Source of the DNA: Pseudescherichia sp032055545
Lineage (GTDB): Bacteria; Pseudomonadota; Gammaproteobacteria; Enterobacterales; Enterobacteriaceae
Length of the DNA stretch: 64,000 nucleotides
Assembly: GCA_032055545.1 (NCBI GenBank)
Contig: DAMBQR010000013.1
Location: forward strand, 9,188 to 73,187
Direction of reading: 5' to 3'
The notes beneath the pieces were generated by a model. It was not told the DNA's origin, did no database searches, and saw only the letters and a list, made by a program, of their open reading frames with translations. Shown here in pieces: positions 60,510-64,000 of the stretch (the stretch's first letter is position 1; each line of letters starts with the position of its first letter). The translations under genes and the position numbers were made by a program.

Positions 60510-61253
60510 TTAATTATTGTCAGATATTGATCGGCCCGTGGCGTACTGGCGCGGCGTGGCGGCAGTGTAGCTGACAAAGGTTTTATGGAAGTGGCTCTAA
60601 TTGGCAAAGCCGCTCTGGTAGCCAACGTCGGCGATATCTGCCCTGGCGCGCAGGCGCGTTTTGGCAAATTCGATACGCGCGCTATTCAGAAAGGTAACGG
60701 GCGTCAGGCCGGTATCCTGCTTAAAGGTGCGGATCAGCGTCTCCTTACGTAGCGAAAACTGCTGGGCCAGCGTATCCAGCGAAGGCGGGGCCACCAGGTT
60801 TTCAAGGAGCGTTTCCCGAAGCTGCTGGCTGGCAGGACGCAGGGTAACAGGCTGCACTGGCCCTGCGGGAAGCGCGGCCAGTAGCGTCTCGACTGCGTGG
60901 GAAGAGAGATCCTTAATGGCTTGCAGATAGTGACAAAACAGAGATTCACTCCGCACGATCTGTGCCGCAGGCTGAAAATCGGTTTCGATGTAAAGCATAT
61001 GGTAACTGCGGGGCTGCCCATCCACCGGATTGCAGCTGTGCGGGGCATGCGCGGGAATGACAATCAGATCCCCTGGCGAGAGCAGCCAGGTTTCACCGTT
61101 GCAGACGCAGCGGGTTTGCCCCTCGACAATGGCACCGATCGACAGCTGGGCATGGCTGTGCGTTTTATATGCCTGGCGGCTCTGCCAGGTGGAGCGCAGC
61201 TCTATGCCGGGCTTGTAGGTAAAGCTCTGATTGATGTGGCGAGGATGAACCAT
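60510..61253 (-). pseudogene. AraC-family regulator interrupted by an in-frame amber codon
   Basis: The open frame reads an AraC protein with an N-terminal cupin (THSHAQLSIGAI, VIPAHAPHSCNPV) and a C-terminal double helix-turn-helix. At 60597-60599 the frame stops (TAG), exactly where the family has Gln in GFANQSHFHKTF. Beyond it the frame continues through SHFHKTFVSYTAATPRQYA to a stop at 60510. A CAG-to-TAG change is the simplest reading. The truncated product (218 aa) loses the end of the second helix-turn-helix, so it should not bind DNA normally. Confidence 0.85.
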
Positions 61254-61402
61254 GAGCGTGGCCGCAACGGGGTTTTAACTGTTATATCACAGGCCAGTGC
61301 AGAGTATCTCTTCCAGTAAGATCAATATAGCCTTGTAATTTGCTGAAGCTAGCCTCCAGATCTGAATAATTAACCCACAAAGAAAGTGTGAGCAACCCTT
61401 TT

Positions 61403-61429
61403 TTTGTATATGCTTTTTTGTATATACAA
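61403..61429. promoter_or_regulatory. Operator of the brnTA operon
   Basis: Two TTGTATAT half-sites 14 bases apart; the second forms the perfect palindrome TTGTATATACAA (61418-61429), 18 bases before brnT. BrnA antitoxins repress their own promoter, so this is the likely binding site. Confidence 0.5.
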
Positions 61430-61446
61430 TCCGGGAAGGGTAGACT

Positions 61447-61734
61447 ATGCTAACGGAGTTTGAGTGGGATGTGAACAAGGCCAAAATAAACCACCACAAG
61501 CATGGCGTCAGGTTTGAAGATGCTGTTCTGGTCTTCAACGATCCGCAGCATTTATCGATGCAGGATCGCTACGAGCAAGGTGAGTACCGCTGGCAGACGA
61601 TAGGCCTAATGCATGGCATTGTTATCATTCTGGTTGCGCACACGATTCGTTACGAAAGTGGGAAAGAAATTATCCGGATCATCAGCGCGCGAAAAGCAGA
61701 TCGCAAAGAGAGGAGCCGTTATGAGCATTATTAA
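61447..61734 (+). CDS. brnT: BrnT, ribonuclease toxin of the BrnTA system
   Basis: A 95-residue BrnT-family toxin with FEWDVNKAKINHHKHGVRFEDA at the start and RIISARKADRKERSRYE at the end. The fold is RelE-like and the protein cleaves RNA when not held by BrnA. ATG at 61447 follows GGGAAGGG. It overlaps the antitoxin by 14 bases. It stands between the broken araC and yjiA, which are not adjacent in this manner in E. coli, so the pair was probably inserted. Confidence 0.92.
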   Translation: MLTEFEWDVNKAKINHHKHGVRFEDAVLVFNDPQHLSMQDRYEQGEYRWQTIGLMHGIVIILVAHTIRYESGKEIIRIISARKADRKERSRYEHY

Positions 61735-62023
61735 ACATAAACGCGGTAGCGCATCCGTGCTGAGTGCTCAGCGAGAAGCGGAGCTTAACGCTCTGGCAGC
61801 CAAACCCGATGCAGATATCGACTACAGTGATATTCCTGCAACGGATGACACACAATGGTCCGATGCGGCGCGAGGCAAATTTTATCGACCGCTAAAAACG
61901 CAGGCATCTGTGCGTATCGATGCAGACGTCATGGAGTGGCTGAAACGGCCAGGGAAAGGTTACCAGACGCGCCTGAACGCAATTCTGCGTGAAGCTATGC
62001 TGCGCGACCAAAATAAAAAATAG
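61721..62023 (+). CDS. brnA: BrnA antitoxin
   Basis: A 100-residue antitoxin with a ribbon-helix-helix DNA-binding part near the C-terminus (ASVRIDADVMEWLKRPGKGY, TRLNAILREAML). The acidic linker before it wraps the toxin. ATG at 61721 follows AGAGGAG and is used over an upstream in-frame ATG at 61613, which lies within brnT. Confidence 0.92.
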   Translation: MSIIKHKRGSASVLSAQREAELNALAAKPDADIDYSDIPATDDTQWSDAARGKFYRPLKTQASVRIDADVMEWLKRPGKGYQTRLNAILREAMLRDQNKK

Positions 62024-62066
62024 CCGAGGCCCGTCAGACGTAATGCCATTGGGCCTCTATTGATGA

Positions 62067-63023
62067 TTACCTTTTCAGCTCCGCAAACGCCGCCCGGATC
62101 TCCTCTTCCGGCAGCTGGACGCCGATAAACACCAGCGTGCTGTGCGGCGGCTCGTCGCCCCAGGGACGGTCCCAGTCGGCGCTGTAGAGGCGCTGCACCC
62201 CCTGAAACAGCAGGCGGTTGGGTTCGCCGTCGATCCACAGCATGCCCTTGTAGCGCAGCAGTCGCTCGGCAAAGCTGAGCAGCAGGTTCTCCATCACCCG
62301 GGAGACCGCGCTAATCTCTACCGGGTAGTCCAGCTCCACCACAATCGACGAGATATCGTTCTGCTTGTCCGCCATAAAGTGGAAGCGCGGCGTCGCAGGC
62401 ACCACGTTCTCCTCCAGCATAAAGCCGTTGGTGTTAAACAGCAGCGCCAGGTCGATCTCCCCGTGGGTGACGGTGTAGATCGGTGCCCGGGCGTTGATGC
62501 GCTGTAGCCGCTCGCGCAGGGCCTCGGCGCTGCCCGCCACGTCGGTTTTGGTCAGCAGAATACGGTCGGCGTAGCCTACCTGCGACTGGGCGAGGGTGAA
62601 CTGGTTCATCTGCCCGTCGGCGTGCACCGCATCCACCAGGGCAATGACGCCGTCCAGCAGGTAGCGCTGGCAGAGGATCTCATGGGAGAAGAAGGTCTGA
62701 ATAATCGGGCCGGGATCGGCCATACCGGTGCACTCGATCACCAGCCGGTCAAAGGCGATATCGCGCCGATCGAGGCCGTCGAGCAGATCCAGCAGGGCGC
62801 TCTCCAGCTCGTTGGAGCGGGAGCAGCAGATGCAGCCGTTGGTCAGGGTTTTGATCTGCGTAGCGCGATCGCCTATCAGCTGGTCATCAACGGAAACTTC
62901 GCCAAATTCGTTCTCAATGACCGCAATCTTGTAGCCATGCTGCTCGTTGAGGATATGGCGCAGCAGGGTGGTTTTTCCCGCGCCAAGAAAACCGGTAAGA
63001 AGGGTGACTGCAATGGGTGTCAT
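62067..63023 (-). CDS. yjiA: YjiA, COG0523/CobW-family GTPase
   Basis: A 318-residue GTPase, the length of E. coli YjiA. Walker A GFLGAGKTTLL near residues 11-21, ENEFGEVSVDDQ, the metal-binding CxCC motif in NGCICCS, the Walker B-like ECTGMADPGP, and TKTD for guanine recognition. A C-terminal CobW domain ends the protein. The family supplies transition metals to target enzymes. It lies eight bases after yjiX in the same operon. Confidence 0.93.
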   Translation of the reverse strand: MTPIAVTLLTGFLGAGKTTLLRHILNEQHGYKIAVIENEFGEVSVDDQLIGDRATQIKTLTNGCICCSRSNELESALLDLLDGLDRRDIAFDRLVIECTGMADPGPIIQTFFSHEILCQRYLLDGVIALVDAVHADGQMNQFTLAQSQVGYADRILLTKTDVAGSAEALRERLQRINARAPIYTVTHGEIDLALLFNTNGFMLEENVVPATPRFHFMADKQNDISSIVVELDYPVEISAVSRVMENLLLSFAERLLRYKGMLWIDGEPNRLLFQGVQRLYSADWDRPWGDEPPHSTLVFIGVQLPEEEIRAAFAELKR

Positions 63024-63031
63024 AGGATCTC

Positions 63032-63226
63032 CTAACAGCAGCTGCTTCCGCCGCTGCCATAGCGTGCTTCCTGTCGCTCGCGGAAGAACTCGTTATAGGT
63101 CATGTAGGGCTTGTCCGGATGATTGGTCTTCATATGCTCGACGTAGTTATCATAGTCAGGAATACCAATCAGCATTTTCGCGGCCTGGCCGAGATACTTT
63201 TTTGCTTCGCCTAAGTTACCAAACAT
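63032..63226 (-). CDS. yjiX: YjiX, YbdD/YjiX-family small protein
   Basis: A 64-residue protein (E. coli 67) with the family pattern YLGQAAKMLIGIPDYDNYVEH and HPDKPYMTYNEFF. YbdD/YjiX proteins always follow a CstA-family transporter, as here with btsT. The Cys pair at the end may bind metal. Confidence 0.93.
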   Translation of the reverse strand: MFGNLGEAKKYLGQAAKMLIGIPDYDNYVEHMKTNHPDKPYMTYNEFFRERQEARYGSGGSSCC

Positions 63227-63243
63227 AATGCCATCCAGAAATT

Positions 63244-63269
63244 GAAAAAGCCCGGCAGCGTTGCCGGGC
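63244..63269 (-). terminator. Intrinsic terminator between btsT and yjiX
   Basis: Perfect eight-base stem GCCCGGCA/TGCCGGGC with a GCGT loop, followed on the minus strand by five T. It should reduce read-through from btsT into yjiX. Confidence 0.8.
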
Positions 63270-63293
63270 CTGTAAATAACCCAGAGCGGGTAA

Positions 63294-64000
63294 TTAGTGG
63301 TGTGAAGAGGTCTTCACGCCGCCCTCCGGCACCGGTACGTACGGCGTCTCTTTATCCGTGCGCACCGTGCTGCTGCGGGTCTTCATCCAGGTTTTGAAGC
63401 CGTAGAAGATGATGCTATAGACCACCACCAGGAAGAGGATGCTCAGTCCGGCGTTGGTGTAGTTGTTAACGACGATGTGGTTCATGTTCGCCACTTCCTG
63501 AGCGGTCAGCTCACCACCGGCGGCAATACGCGCTTTGTACTGGTTCGCCATGTAGAAGAAGCCTTCCATCTGCGGGTTGTCGCTGAACAGCTTCAGCCCC
63601 AGCGCCCAGGTGGTGCAGATCAGCAGCCAGACGGCCGGTACCACGGTCACCCAGATGTATTTGGTACGCTGCATCTTAACCAGCACCACGGTGCCCAGCA
63701 CCAGCGCCACGGCGGCCAGCATCTGGTTGGAGATGCCGAATAGCGGCCACAGGCTCTTCACGCCGCCCAGCGGATCGACCACGCCCTGATAGAGCAGGTA
63801 GCCCCAGAGGCCGACGCAGCCAGCGGTACCGATAATACCCGCCACCAGAGAGTCGGTTTTCTTCAGGAACGGCACGAAGTTACCCAGCAGATCCTGGAGC
63901 ATAAAGCGGCCGGAGCGGGTTCCGGCATCCAGCGCGGTCAGGATAAACAGCGCTTCGAACAGAATACCGAAGTGGTACCAGAAGCCCATGTCCGCCCACG
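63294..64000 (-). CDS. btsT: BtsT pyruvate/H+ symporter, C-terminal third (5' end outside the window)
   Basis: About 235 residues of a CstA-family carrier, with GGVKSLWPLFGISNQMLAAVAL, TALDAGTRSGRFML and several membrane helices. The full protein is ~716 residues in E. coli, where BtsT imports pyruvate and is induced by the BtsSR two-component system. The reading frame is open to the window edge, so the gene starts to the right. It is followed by yjiX and yjiA in the E. coli order. Confidence 0.93.
   Translation of the reverse strand, partial: WADMGFWYHFGILFEALFILTALDAGTRSGRFMLQDLLGNFVPFLKKTDSLVAGIIGTAGCVGLWGYLLYQGVVDPLGGVKSLWPLFGISNQMLAAVALVLGTVVLVKMQRTKYIWVTVVPAVWLLICTTWALGLKLFSDNPQMEGFFYMANQYKARIAAGGELTAQEVANMNHIVVNNYTNAGLSILFLVVVYSIIFYGFKTWMKTRSSTVRTDKETPYVPVPEGGVKTSSHH

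Noticed and set aside
1..64000. tRNA genes, CRISPR arrays, insertion sequences
   Set aside because: Looked for cloverleaf-like ends, regular spaced repeats and transposase frames; none was convincing.

Overview
The window is a chromosomal segment of a member of the Enterobacteriaceae, probably close to Enterobacter, Leclercia or Kosakonia. The right-hand backbone (yjiN, yjiR, yjiS, yjiH, yjiG, yjiA, yjiX, btsT) matches the yji region near 98 min of E. coli. In E. coli that neighbourhood is the 'immigration control region' (symE, hsd, mcr, mrr). Here symE is present, but hsd, mcr and mrr are not visible; other defence modules and metabolic cargo occupy the space.

Layout. (1) 2-13298: distal half of a Dpd (7-deazapurine-in-DNA) restriction operon (dpdF 3' end, dpdG, dpdH, dpdI, dpdJ, dpdK and a 751-aa protein), followed by a convergent second-copy-type queD. 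(2) 13740-16050: AT-rich junction with a 5'-truncated HNH nuclease, a small membrane protein, and a Tlde1-like L,D-transpeptidase toxin with an overlapping membrane-protein immunity candidate. (3) 16200-19712: a single-gene SF1 helicase-PLD fusion that looks like Mokosh type II. (4) 20413-25500: a compact five-gene operon (MFS exporter, AfsA-like hotdog enzyme, HAD phosphatase, DUF2165, thiolase) with a divergent TetR regulator and a clear palindromic operator. This resembles a gamma-butyrolactone/butenolide signalling cassette and is the most unusual item in the window. (5) 25979-31629: a fim-type fimbrial operon with a FimB/E recombinase and a 301-bp invertible promoter element that appears to be in the OFF orientation. 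(6) 31675-35643: 4-hydroxyphenylacetate decarboxylase (p-cresol forming) with its activase. (7) 36117-42102: Mn-catalase, a giant GH/glycosyltransferase/UGM-like fusion, and a WYL regulator. (8) 42099-48427: SOS-regulated symE, a RoxA-like oxygenase, and a four-gene operon of ZorB-like, ZorA-like, coiled-coil and AAA+ ATPase proteins, a candidate new Zorya-like defence system. (9) 48900-64000: yji backbone metabolism and transport, an araC gene with an in-frame amber codon, and a BrnTA toxin-antitoxin pair.

How the parts fit together. The left and centre form a defence and competition hotspot (Dpd, HNH remnant, Tlde1, Mokosh, SymE, Zorya-like, BrnTA). It is interleaved with niche functions: phase-variable fimbriae, anaerobic aromatic decarboxylation, a putative diffusible signal, and stress enzymes. 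Family calls come from recognising motifs and protein architecture by eye; no database search was run. tRNA genes, CRISPR arrays, insertion sequences and rRNA were not seen.
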